The translations under genes were made by a program, and so were the position numbers. This document shows, piece by piece, positions 1 to 8,700 of a DNA stretch of 38,636 bases (positions are counted from its first letter, which is position 1; every line of letters starts with the position of its first letter). Source of the DNA: Clostridia bacterium (GTDB taxonomy: Bacteria > Bacillota > Clostridia > Oscillospirales > Acutalibacteraceae); NCBI GenBank assembly GCA_017450005.1, contig JAFSYM010000046.1, forward strand, positions 1-38,636. Reading direction: 5' to 3'. The notes below the pieces were generated by a model. The model saw nothing but the letters and a program-made list of their open reading frames with translations, was not told the DNA's origin and ran no database searches.

Positions 1-46
1 ATGGCTCTCGTCTATCTTCGACTTCGCTAAAATATTTTGCTATCAT
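1..46 (-). CDS. Transposase N-terminus, ISAs1-like (partial, runs off the window)
   Basis: Only the first 15 codons are present, beginning with ATG at 46-44; the peptide starts MIAKYFSEVEDRREP. An AAGGTG ribosome site at 58-53 sits 6 nt before the start, so this is a genuine translation start. The pattern of a short lead, then FSEVEDRRE, resembles the DDE_Tnp_1-associated N-terminal domain of ISAs1 transposases, which usually reads F-x-E-I-x-D-x-R. The catalytic DDE domain is outside the window, so the family call is tentative. The 9-bp inverted repeat at 38-46/68-76 includes the start codon. Confidence 0.45.
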   Translation of the reverse strand, partial: MIAKYFSEVEDRREP

Positions 47-104
47 GTTTTTCACCTTTTTTATTTTATGATAGCAGATTATTCCTCGCCTGTAAAGCCC
101 CCTG
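1..104 (-). mobile_element. End of an ISAs1-like insertion sequence (partial)
   Basis: The window opens inside what looks like an insertion sequence. A minus-strand reading frame starts at 46 and resembles the N-terminus of ISAs1-family transposases. Read on the minus strand, the sequence beginning at 104 starts CAGGGGGCTTTACAGG. From memory, ISAs1-family terminal repeats commonly begin CAGGG, so 104 is taken as the element's outer end. The other end and any target duplication lie outside the window, so the assignment rests on a short peptide and one putative terminus. Confidence 0.42.
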
Positions 105-156
105 ACTTTACATCGCTTTTTTCATGCGTGAGCCGTGAAACGACCGTTCCCCAAAC

Positions 157-185
157 TTGACAATACAGCGGCGATGTTGTATACT
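157..185 (+). promoter_or_regulatory. Consensus sigma-A promoter of the LRR fusion gene
   Basis: TTGACA at 157-162 and TATACT at 180-185 are separated by 17 nt, a near-perfect housekeeping promoter. Transcription should begin near 192, giving a leader of about 30 nt before the start at 222. The promoter lies about 50 bp beyond the putative IS end at 104, so it is intact. Confidence 0.75.
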
Positions 186-221
186 TGAAGTGTATAAGTA
201 TATCGCTTTCGGAGGGCAACT

Positions 222-2312
222 ATGAACCAACGCGGTAAATGGCAGCTTATCCTGATGGCGCGCGAGGGTGACCGACACGCCATTGACGAGCTGTTCTACT
301 CCTCTTTCCGACCGGCATATCTGATTCTGTCCGCAATCACAGGCGATAAACAGGCGTCTTTGGATATACTGGCAGAAGGCTATGTTCAGATCTTTCAGCA
401 CCTCGATACCCTGGAAACCGGCGACGGTTTTGACGAGGCGCTCAACCGCTATACGATCGACCGCGCACGCGCGCTTTTCCCGTCCAGGGAATACTTGCGC
501 CTGGCCGATGAAAGCCGCGTCTTCGCCGCGGACTTCCGGCACGATCCGCCGCAGCTGCATGACTTTGACACGCTGCCTGCGATGAATCTGTCTGCACGGG
601 CGGATGAGATCCTCGCCATCATGCACGCATTGCCCGTACCGCAGCAGGTCTGCGCCTATCTGTATTACTATATCGACCTCGCGCCGGAAACGATTGCCGA
701 TATCTTGCGTACCGCGCCTGATACAATCTGCGGTACGCTGCAGCAGGTACGGCAGAGCATCGTGCCTCAGATTGATTCTGTGCTGAAAAAAAGTATTGCA
801 TTCCGCGGGACGGACGCCGAATCTGCCATCCTGTGGGCGCTGCGCTGCACACAGACCAACGTCCCTGCAGCGGGCGAGACAGAGGTTTATTATCAGTCAC
901 TGATCGAAAAGCTGGTCGCCTGCGGTTTTCTGGAAGCTTCCTCCGCCGAGGAAGAGGAGCCGATCATCGACGAAATCCCGATGCAGGATATTGCACCGCC
1001 GAAAGAGCACAAATTGCTGCACGCCATCTTCTCCCTGCGCACACTGATTATTGTGCTGTCCGTGCTCGTCGTTGTCGGCTTGTTTGTCGGTGTTCGGCAG
1101 CTGCACAAATACAACGAACGGCGCAACCGGATTCATACCGCTTCGGAGCGCACGACGCTCTCCTTGTTGGCAACGGCATTTCCATCCGAACACTACATCT
1201 TCTCCACAGAGTTTGAAGCGCCTACCGAGCCGGAAGCGACAACCGAGGAGGTAACTGTGACCGAGACCGAGGTGCCGACGGAGACGACGGCCACAACACT
1301 GCCGACCGAAACAGAAAGAACGGAACCGACCTCGCCCGTCATTACGACAACCAAGCCGTATGCCGATCTGCAGCGCTCGGTGCACGGAAACGCCATCACC
1401 ATCACCGGCTACACCGGCAGCAGCAACTCGCCTGTTATCCCCGATAAGCTCGACGGCAAAACGGTGACGGCAATCGGCGAGAACGCATTTGCCAATTCCA
1501 ACATTTCTTCGATCCGCCTGCCGAACACAATCACCAGCATCGGCAAAAACGCTTTCCGCAACTGTTCGAGTCTGCAAAACATCGCCCTGCCCTCCGGCGT
1601 GACGACGATCGAGGCAGACGCGTTCCACGGATGCTCCGCACTGCGCACCGTCGTCCTGCCCTCTTCGCTCAAACAGCTCGGCTCGCAGGCGTTCTATGCA
1701 TGCTATTCGCTCACGGGTGCTGCGCTTCCCGCGTCTTTGACAACAATGGGCAACTCCGTCTTCTACGACTGCAAATCACTTTCGCGCTGCACTTTTGACG
1801 CCAATCCGCGCCTGAATGCACTGGGCGACGCAACGTTCTTTAACTGCACATCGCTTGAATCCTTCACAGTACCGGCTTCCGTCAAAGCCATTCCAAGCAA
1901 CTGCTTCTCCGGCTGCCGCTCGCTCGAGAGTGTGTCTATGCCCGCGTCGCTCACCAACATCGGGCAGAACGCATTCCTCGACTGCACGCTGCTCTCCTCG
2001 GTCAAGTTCGGTTCCGGTCTGCGTAAGATCGAAGCCTCTGCATTCAGCGGCTGCCGTTCGCTCGATGAAGTGACACTGCCCTCCGGCACGACCGGGATCG
2101 GCGCTTCCGCATTCAGCGGCTGCACGGGACTGCGCATGATTACCATTCCCGCATCGGTCACCAACATCGGCACAAAGGCCTTTGACGGATGCCGCAATCT
2201 TGTGATCGACTGTCCCAAGGGTTCCGTTGCGGAGCAGTATGCCGTCAGGAATCACATCGAGTTGGCCAACAGCAGCGACGTCACGTACAACGACGACACC
2301 AACAGCGAATAA
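222..2312 (+). CDS. Sigma-70-like domain / transmembrane / BspA-type leucine-rich-repeat fusion
   Basis: A 696-residue protein in three parts. Residues about 10-185 resemble an ECF sigma factor: a helical region-2-like part (10-85), then a region-4-like helix-turn-helix (128-185) containing LPVPQQVCAYLYYYIDLAPE. A single membrane helix follows at about 271-291 (LIIVLSVLVVVGLFVGV). A Thr/Pro/Glu-rich stalk occupies about 330-378. Residues about 388-680 form LRR_5 (BspA-like) repeats with the recurring pattern IGxNAFxxCxSLxxVxLP. The topology would put the sigma-like part inside and the repeats outside. GGAGG lies 6-9 nt before the ATG. The sigma-like domain may be a degenerate scaffold rather than a working sigma factor. 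The last 61 nt overlap the 3' end of the convergent M50 gene. No terminator is visible. Confidence 0.8.
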   Translation: MNQRGKWQLILMAREGDRHAIDELFYSSFRPAYLILSAITGDKQASLDILAEGYVQIFQHLDTLETGDGFDEALNRYTIDRARALFPSREYLRLADESRVFAADFRHDPPQLHDFDTLPAMNLSARADEILAIMHALPVPQQVCAYLYYYIDLAPETIADILRTAPDTICGTLQQVRQSIVPQIDSVLKKSIAFRGTDAESAILWALRCTQTNVPAAGETEVYYQSLIEKLVACGFLEASSAEEEEPIIDEIPMQDIAPPKEHKLLHAIFSLRTLIIVLSVLVVVGLFVGVRQLHKYNERRNRIHTASERTTLSLLATAFPSEHYIFSTEFEAPTEPEATTEEVTVTETEVPTETTATTLPTETERTEPTSPVITTTKPYADLQRSVHGNAITITGYTGSSNSPVIPDKLDGKTVTAIGENAFANSNISSIRLPNTITSIGKNAFRNCSSLQNIALPSGVTTIEADAFHGCSALRTVVLPSSLKQLGSQAFYACYSLTGAALPASLTTMGNSVFYDCKSLSRCTFDANPRLNALGDATFFNCTSLESFTVPASVKAIPSNCFSGCRSLESVSMPASLTNIGQNAFLDCTLLSSVKFGSGLRKIEASAFSGCRSLDEVTLPSGTTGIGASAFSGCTGLRMITIPASVTNIGTKAFDGCRNLVIDCPKGSVAEQYAVRNHIELANSSDVTYNDDTNSE

Positions 2313-2839
2313 TTCTGTCTGCCGTGTACAAAATTCCATACAGCCATTGCCGCCGACGGGATTCCCGCTACGGCGGCTGTTCTTTTGCACCATTTCCGCG
2401 CATCTGCCGGGAGCATACGCGTGCACAGCAGCGCGTACAGGAACTCGCCGCCGTCCAGCGGACGGATCGGCAGCATGTTAAACGCGGCCAGCAGCAGATT
2501 GACGCGCACGGCGCGGCGCAGCCGCATGCGATACCGGCTCAGAATACCCAGAACAGCCGCCAGAACCAGATTAGCTGCAGGGCCGGCTACGGCAACAATC
2601 TGCTCAGCCGCAAAGGACAGGCGCGTTGTCTGCGCACGCTCGATGCGCATCCCGAACGCGCCGATGCAGATACGCTCCGGTGCAGCGTGCAGCAATCCCA
2701 ATGCCAGCAGATGGCCGCACTCATGAAAAGCGGCGGCGCAGATGCTGTACGCCGCGTCGCCGCTTCGATCATAGTAAAGCCAGAACGTAATCCAAACCGC
2801 CGCCGCCAGCGAAAACTGCCAACGGGTACGTTTATGCAT
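2252..2839 (-). CDS. M50 site-2 protease, SpoIVFB-like
   Basis: A 195-residue integral membrane zinc metalloprotease. The zinc-binding HExxH motif appears as HECGH inside the first helices (AAFHECGHLLAL). The second conserved motif, N-x-L-P-x-x-P-L-D-G-G, is present as NMLPIRPLDGG. Several hydrophobic segments surround them. The preceding gene encodes an M23/LytM protein, the arrangement of spoIVFA-spoIVFB, in which SpoIVFB releases pro-sigma-K in the mother cell. The ATG at 2839 overlaps the upstream stop at 2832 by 8 nt, which argues for translational coupling. Longer in-frame extensions exist but are frame shadows of the M23 gene. It could instead be a general site-2 protease, but context favours a sporulation role. 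Confidence 0.78.
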   Translation of the reverse strand: MHKRTRWQFSLAAAVWITFWLYYDRSGDAAYSICAAAFHECGHLLALGLLHAAPERICIGAFGMRIERAQTTRLSFAAEQIVAVAGPAANLVLAAVLGILSRYRMRLRRAVRVNLLLAAFNMLPIRPLDGGEFLYALLCTRMLPADARKWCKRTAAVAGIPSAAMAVWNFVHGRQNYSLLVSSLYVTSLLLANSM

Positions 2840-3614
2840 AGTCCAGATCGTGCAGCACGTACGTCGGGTCGCATCGGATCCCGTCCACGCGCACCTCGAA
2901 ATGCAGGTGCGGCCCCGTAGACATACCGGTCGTACCGACAAGTCCGATCGTATCCCCCGCCGCGACTGCGTCGTCCGGCTGCACGTCGATTTGGGAGAGA
3001 TGACAGTACAGCGTTTGCAGGTTTTCGCCGTGTTCGAGCAGGATATAGTTACCGCGCCCGGACGTATAACCTGTGTCGCGCACCGTACCGCCGTATGCCG
3101 CCGCAATCGGCGTACCCTCCGGCGACGCGAGGTCAATCCCCGTGTGGAAGCTGCGGTTGCCGGTAATGGGATGAATGCGGTAGCCGAAGCCGGACGTCAC
3201 CTTGCCCTGCACGGGCATGACCGCCTCGGTCGACACGGTGACCGCCTCGAACGAAGAATCACGCAGCGCATCGAGTACGCGAATATCCTCTCCGCCCGCA
3301 GACGTAATCGTCTCCACAGGCGCACGCGCGTCGACGCTTGCCGTCGTTTCCTCCGGCTGCGACGGCCGCGGCGTCTCGATCACCTGCTGTGCCGCGCGTC
3401 TGGCCGCCGTCCATACACCGTCCGCACAGTAATCCTGCGCTGTCCATGCATCGTACTGTGCGCGCAGCGTCTGGTACATCGTCCCGCCTGTACGCGAGAG
3501 CGCAAAAACGCTCAACACAAAAATCGCGCAGACCACGCACTGCACAAGCACGGCGGTGCGGCGTTTGCGCGGTTTGTTTTCTTGCTGAAATGTCGTCCGT
3601 TCTGTTTGCGGCAT
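2832..3614 (-). CDS. Membrane-anchored M23 (LytM) peptidase, SpoIVFA-like
   Basis: About 260 residues. A short basic N-terminus is followed by one membrane helix (VLVQCVVCAIFVLSVFAL), a linker and a C-terminal M23 domain. The zinc ligands are visible: H-x-x-x-D as FHTGIDLA and the H-x-H of GPHLHFEV, plus SGFGYRIHP upstream. SpoIVFA in Bacillus is a LytM-like inhibitor and anchor for SpoIVFB, and the M50 gene directly downstream supports that pairing. Here the metal ligands appear complete, so the protein may also cut peptidoglycan. The start is taken at 3614 (MPQTER) because GGAAGG at 3626-3621 is 6 nt upstream; the ATG at 3620 has no spacing. Confidence 0.75.
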   Translation of the reverse strand: MPQTERTTFQQENKPRKRRTAVLVQCVVCAIFVLSVFALSRTGGTMYQTLRAQYDAWTAQDYCADGVWTAARRAAQQVIETPRPSQPEETTASVDARAPVETITSAGGEDIRVLDALRDSSFEAVTVSTEAVMPVQGKVTSGFGYRIHPITGNRSFHTGIDLASPEGTPIAAAYGGTVRDTGYTSGRGNYILLEHGENLQTLYCHLSQIDVQPDDAVAAGDTIGLVGTTGMSTGPHLHFEVRVDGIRCDPTYVLHDLDYA

Positions 3615-3656
3615 ACGCATCCTTCCTTTCTGCTATGCTCTAAATCTATGCAGAAA

Positions 3657-3685
3657 GGCGGAGGAATATGCTTCCCCCGCCGAAA
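3657..3685 (-). terminator. Terminator after the DUF4838 gene
   Basis: Arms 3657-3666 and 3672-3681 form a 10-bp stem with one G-U pair and a 5-nt loop, about 27 nt downstream of the minus-strand stop at 3709. The following minus-strand sequence TTTCTGC is only a weak U-tract, so termination may be inefficient. Confidence 0.5.
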
Positions 3686-3708
3686 TGGTATGCCGATGAT
3701 GTTTGTCG

Positions 3709-5583
3709 TTAAAAAATACCGTTCAGAAAATCATATACCGCCCGCACGATCGGCGCAAAACGCAGGCGGCTCGCGTTCTCGTACTGCTTCGACCAGTAGA
3801 TCGGCAGATCCAGCAGGTACAGCGTCTCGCACTGCGTCGGCGTGCGATTGTCGCCGCCCTCGCCGAGCTGCAGATTTCCATACGCCAGAATATCCTGATA
3901 CAGCGCCTCACGCGCCTGCATGCGCCGCAGGAAGAACCGGTACGGCGCGAACTCCGACTTGGCGTTGGACGCCTTCCAGTACCGCCAGCAAAGCTCGGAA
4001 CGACCTACCCGCGCACGCTGCACCTCGTCGGACACCGCCGCATGCGCCATGCGCCACAGCGCGTCGCAGCGCCGCACGTCGGCGTTAGTCAAACCGGGCA
4101 GCGAGCCCTTCGAGCGCTGGTAGATACCCGCGTGTTTCGTTGCCGTCACGCTGTTTTCACAGCAAAGATCGATAAACTCGCGGATATTCTTCCAGCCCGC
4201 GCCGTAATACGCGCGCAGAAAGCCGTTCATCTCATCGTCGTAGTCGAGATAGGGGTCCGCCATCACGCGGCACTGCAGGTAGCTGCGCAGATCGCCGAAC
4301 TCGCCGTCGCAGCGATCCACATAGAAGTTGCCTTCGCCGTAAATACCGCGCACATTGTGTTCGTAAAACACCTGCATATTGCGCTGCAGAACGCGCAGAT
4401 TCGGGAAGAAGTTGAACGTCTCCGAATAATTGGTGCCGTAGTCCCAGATATAGATGCGGCTGCAGATCGACGACCAGTCGCGCAGATCCTGCATGAACGC
4501 GGCGTTATCCGTGCAGGCGGCATCATCGAGCGTATGACCGAAGCAGCACTCGATCGAGCACAGGCGCACAATTACGTTCGGCCGCGGCACCACCGCGGAC
4601 GGCGCGCTGCGCGTATACTGGTAGGCAAACGTGTCGATTGCAACGTTGTCATAGCCGGCGTCACGCACGCTGTCGGCAACCGCATTGACGAACGTAATCA
4701 GCGACCCTGCATGCGCGCCGTTGCGCTCGTCGAGCGCGGCGCATGCGGGACAGGTGCAGTATTCGCGGTTGTCGTTCTGTGTCAGAGAAACGATCTGCGT
4801 CGTTTCGTTCGGGTTGTGCTTCTGCCGCAGCAGCGCGAGCACTTCCCCGGTCACGATGCGCAGCACCTCGGGATTGGTCAGGCAGAGCTGCGCCGGTTTG
4901 CGCTCGCCGTCGCGCAGCGCAAAGTATTCCGGATGCGAATCAAAGTATTGCTCTGCCTTGCAGAACTGTGTCGTCAGCGTGTGCGCAAAACCGGACAGAT
5001 AGCGCACGCCGCCGCCCCATTCGTCCGGCACAATGCCGCGGTATGCAGCGCCGTCCATGCGGTTTGCCGTGGCGAACAGATTGCTGTGCCAGCTTCGCCA
5101 GTCCGTCTCGCAGTATTCAAAGTACGGTGTATAGCAGCTCTCATACCCGGTCGGCACACAGATCACATCCGCCTGCGGCACAACCTCCAGATCCTTGGTG
5201 TACCACCGGCAGCCGCACACCTGCTGCAAAAAGCCGAACACGCCGTAAAGCGTGCCGCGCTGTCCGCTGCCGCTGATGTACAGATCACCTTCACGTTCCG
5301 CGATACGGTAGGCGCCGTCCCCGGAAGACGGCGCCTCCACAGCGGGATCGTCGAGGACGATACGCGGCGCGTCAGCCGCAGCGCTGCCGCAGCCTGTAAT
5401 CTTTTGCAGGTAGGTGCGCAACAGATTCGCTGCATTGCGCTGCCACGGCGCTGCGTTCGCCGGCAGAACGATCGCCGGTAAAGACGCGCGCGACGCGAGC
5501 ACAACATCGCTCACAGCAAACGCTGTCTGTGCAAAGGTAAACAGGAACATCATGGCCAGCAGTACGCAGAGTATTTTTTTCAT
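3709..5583 (-). CDS. Secreted DUF4838 protein, glycoside-hydrolase-like
   Basis: A 624-residue exported protein. MKKILCVLLAMMFLFTFAQT followed by AFA is a clear signal peptide. Residues about 30-150 resemble the accessory N-terminal domain of GH20/GH67 enzymes (LPANAAPWQRNAANLLRTYL, later GTLYGVFGFLQ). The central DUF4838 region is marked by CPAC near NDNREYCTCPAC, IYIWDYGTNYSE and GIYGEGNFY. DUF4838 proteins are predicted TIM-barrel carbohydrate-active enzymes; I know no assigned substrate. ATG at 5583 is chosen because GGGGAGA lies 7-8 nt upstream and the signal peptide starts there. It sits 179 nt downstream of the GH38 gene on the same strand, across a hairpin-rich spacer, so it may be the last gene of the rha operon or separately regulated. 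Confidence 0.75.
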   Translation of the reverse strand: MKKILCVLLAMMFLFTFAQTAFAVSDVVLASRASLPAIVLPANAAPWQRNAANLLRTYLQKITGCGSAAADAPRIVLDDPAVEAPSSGDGAYRIAEREGDLYISGSGQRGTLYGVFGFLQQVCGCRWYTKDLEVVPQADVICVPTGYESCYTPYFEYCETDWRSWHSNLFATANRMDGAAYRGIVPDEWGGGVRYLSGFAHTLTTQFCKAEQYFDSHPEYFALRDGERKPAQLCLTNPEVLRIVTGEVLALLRQKHNPNETTQIVSLTQNDNREYCTCPACAALDERNGAHAGSLITFVNAVADSVRDAGYDNVAIDTFAYQYTRSAPSAVVPRPNVIVRLCSIECCFGHTLDDAACTDNAAFMQDLRDWSSICSRIYIWDYGTNYSETFNFFPNLRVLQRNMQVFYEHNVRGIYGEGNFYVDRCDGEFGDLRSYLQCRVMADPYLDYDDEMNGFLRAYYGAGWKNIREFIDLCCENSVTATKHAGIYQRSKGSLPGLTNADVRRCDALWRMAHAAVSDEVQRARVGRSELCWRYWKASNAKSEFAPYRFFLRRMQAREALYQDILAYGNLQLGEGGDNRTPTQCETLYLLDLPIYWSKQYENASRLRFAPIVRAVYDFLNGIF

Positions 5584-5607
5584 CGTTCGTCTCCCCTTCA
5601 AAAAGCA

Positions 5608-5702
5608 AAGACAGCAGACCTTGGAGAACGACGGGGAAATAACCGTACCCAAACGAATGGGATGCGGGGCTTGCCCCGCCCGAATCTGCGATCTGCTGTC
5701 TT
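5608..5702. repeat. Small inverted-repeat element between the GH38 and DUF4838 genes
   Basis: An 11-bp perfect inverted repeat (AAGACAGCAGA at 5608-5618, TCTGCTGTCTT at 5692-5702) encloses 73 nt. Within it, a compact GC hairpin GCGGGGC-TT-GCCCCGC sits at 5664-5679. Just outside, GGCGGA-ATGA-TCCGCC forms another hairpin at 5720-5735. The layout suits a small non-autonomous mobile element or an intercistronic RNA structure between genes of one operon. No target duplication is evident. Confidence 0.4.
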
Positions 5703-5762
5703 GAATTTACTGTCCTGCAGGCGGAATGATCCGCCGTTGATGTCATGAATCTCCGGGGTATA

Positions 5763-8700
5763 TTATGGTCTGAGTCGGAAAGTCCTGACCTCAAACGGAC
5801 GCACGGCAAAGCGGAACGCGCCGTCCGCGACAGGCAAGTCCTGTTCGTCCGTCTCCATAAGGTTGCACTCCGTTACACGCGTGAACGAGAGATTGACTCT
5901 GACCGTCACGTCGCCGCGCATCTGTTTCGCCTCGTACAGACGCAAAATCATTCCGTCGCCGTCCTGCGCCGACTTGAACGCGTCGATCACAATATCGCCG
6001 CGGTCGGTTTCGATAAACGACTGCGCTGCGGGCAGCGTACCTTCCTGCGGCACAATCGCGTGTGCAATCGGCGCGACGTTGAGAACCTGCGCCTCGCGTA
6101 CCGTGTCGGCTGTCTGCCACGTTCCGGCATGCGGATACAGGCAGTACGTGAACGTATGCGGGCCGTGATCGCCGATCGGATCGGGGCACGTCGGCGCGCG
6201 CAGCAGCGTCAGGCGCATGCGGCTGCCCTCGATGTCGTGACCGTACTTGCAGTCGTTGAGCAGACTCACACCGTAGTCGCCCTCGGACAGATCCGCCCAC
6301 TTGTGCGCGCACTGTTCAAACTTCGCCGCGTCGTAGGAATTGTTGCGGTGCGTCGGCCGCTGGATCGCGCCGTGCGCAATTTCAAAGGCTGCCTGCGTGT
6401 TAAGCACGCTGACCGGGAATGCCGTCTTGAGCAGCTTGTCGCTCTCGTGCCAGTCGACGGTCGTTTCAAACCGCAGCGCACGCGCGTGCGCGTACAGTAC
6501 GATATCCTGCGTGATAGAGGACTTGTGGAACGTGCGTTTGACCCGCACCACGCCGCGCAGCGCGTTCTGCTCGATCACTTCAACGCTGTCCGCCGTGTCC
6601 AATGCCCAGAATTTTTTCTGATAATTCTTTTCGAGATTCCACGCCGTCTCGTGCACACACTTGTCGATGAACACCGTCAGCGTGTTGCCGCGTCCGGTCA
6701 GCACCTCGCGGCCGTTCTCCTTATCATAGACCGATTCCAGCTCGCCGTTTTCGGCAATCGTCACGCGCAGCACATCGTTTTCAAGCAGACGCGTCGTCGC
6801 CGTAACGACGGGCGCGGCCGTTTCGTCGGCAAAGGCGAAGAATTTGTAGCCCATCGCCGGCACATCCGACGCCAGAAAGCGCACGAACGTCTTGCCCTTC
6901 TGCTCAAAGCAGACGCTCTCGCACCCCGCAATGCCTGTCGGTTCGGCAACCTCGGCCGCAACAGGCGCTGTTGCCGCAAAGCTCGTCAGGTTCCACACGA
7001 CCACGCCGGGCTGATCCGCGGCAATTTTCGCCTCGGCAAAACGCAGCGCCTTTTCAAGCAGCGCCTCGCCCTCGGCATTGATGCGCACGTAATCCGGACG
7101 GCAGTCCTCGATCGCCTCGTGGATCGACGTGCCGGGCAGCAGGTCGTGGAACTGGTTTTTCAGCAGCAGTTTCCACAACTCTTCAAGTTCCTCCCGGTCA
7201 TAGCCGAGTCCCGCAAACAGCGACGCCATCTCCACGCGCGAGAGCAGAAACTCACCCTTGCGGTTGTTCTTTTTGATAAATGCCTGACTGGTGTATGTGC
7301 CGCGATGGTTTTCATAATACATCTCGTCGTTCCAGACCGGCAGTTTGTCCCTGTCCTTCTCCACGGCGGCAAAGAATTCCGACGGGTGCCCCATGTGCGA
7401 GGACGGCAGGCCGGGAAAGCGGCGCATACGTTCGGCCGTCTCAACCATGCGGTATGTACATCCGCCGCCGCCGTCGCCGTAGCCGAACATACCGAACGTG
7501 ATGCCTTCGCCCGCGTCGCGCTGTTCGTTGTTGTATGCCGTCTCGCAGAGCTGCGAGGCAGAAAAGTTGCCCTCGTAGTGCGAGCGCTGGTTATAGGCAA
7601 GAATCTCCGATCCGTCCGCACCGCGCCAGCGGAAGAGCGTGTGCGGGAAGCGGTTGGTATCCTGGTTGCGCAGCTTCGCCGTGATGAAATACTTCATGCC
7701 GCTGCGCTTGATGATCTGCGGCAGCGCATAGGAAAAGCCGAAGCAGTCGGGCAGCCAGTACGTGTCGGATGACACGCCGAATTCTTTCAGGAAAAACTCG
7801 CGGCCGTACAGAAGCTGGCGGATCATCGCCTCGCCCGAGGCAATGTTGGTGTCGCACTCGACCCAGGTGTTGCCCACAACGCCCCACTGACCGTTTGCGA
7901 CTTTTTCTTTCAATCGCGCATACAGATCGGGGTACAGACGCTTGACCATATCGTACAGGATCGCCTGACTCTGCGTGAACGTGAAGTCGGGATACAGATC
8001 CATCAGCAACAGATTGTTGGCGAACGTACGCGCGCTCTTGCGCTCGCTCTCCTGAATACGCCACAGCCATGCCACGTCGATGTGGCTGTGGCCGTCCATT
8101 ACCACCTCGCACGGCGGCAGATGCGGTATTTTCGAGAGCGCGTCGTCGAGGAACGCGGACGCTTCGGCGATGGATGCGCGCACCTGCGCGTCGTCGAAAT
8201 CATAGTCCACCATGTGCAGCGAATCGTCGAGCGCGGCATACACACGGTCGTGAATAAACGGGTCCTTGATCTCGGGCAGCGAATCCCAGATCGTGTCGAC
8301 GTCGAGCACGTATTTCTCGCAGACCGGATCAATCGCCAGAAACTCCGCCGCGGACAGCTTGTATTCCATGCTGTGCGCACCGGCCATGGCCGCGTCGCAG
8401 AATTCGCCGGAATTGACGCACGCCTCCAGCTCGATCGTCACTTTGCCGTCCTCGCCGATATAGCTGTCCACAGGAATCGGCACCATGTCGCGCGCAATCC
8501 ACCGGCTCGAGTCGCGTTCGCTGACCGCGCCGACGATTTTGCCGCCGATTTTTACGAGGATTTCGCCGCCGAAATTCAGGTGAAAATACACCTTCCTGCC
8601 GCGAAAGCTCTCGGGCAGGACGGTTTCGGCGCGAAAAATGCGCGCGCAGTCATAGCGCGCATTCCAGGTTTCGCCCAGATGCACGACGGCGTGCGTATCC

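Noticed and set aside
91-112. TGTAAAG dyad considered as a member of the same family as the dyads near 17.6-18.0 kb
   Set aside because: It overlaps the putative IS terminus, so the resemblance is more likely chance than a shared operator.
3703-5481. A 592-residue plus-strand open frame opposite the DUF4838 gene
   Set aside because: The opposite strand has a signal peptide, ribosome site and family motifs; this frame has none.
5745-7772. A 675-residue plus-strand open frame opposite the GH38 gene
   Set aside because: It is antisense to a clear GH38 coding frame, has no family resemblance and is rich in Arg/His as expected of a complementary frame in GC-rich DNA.
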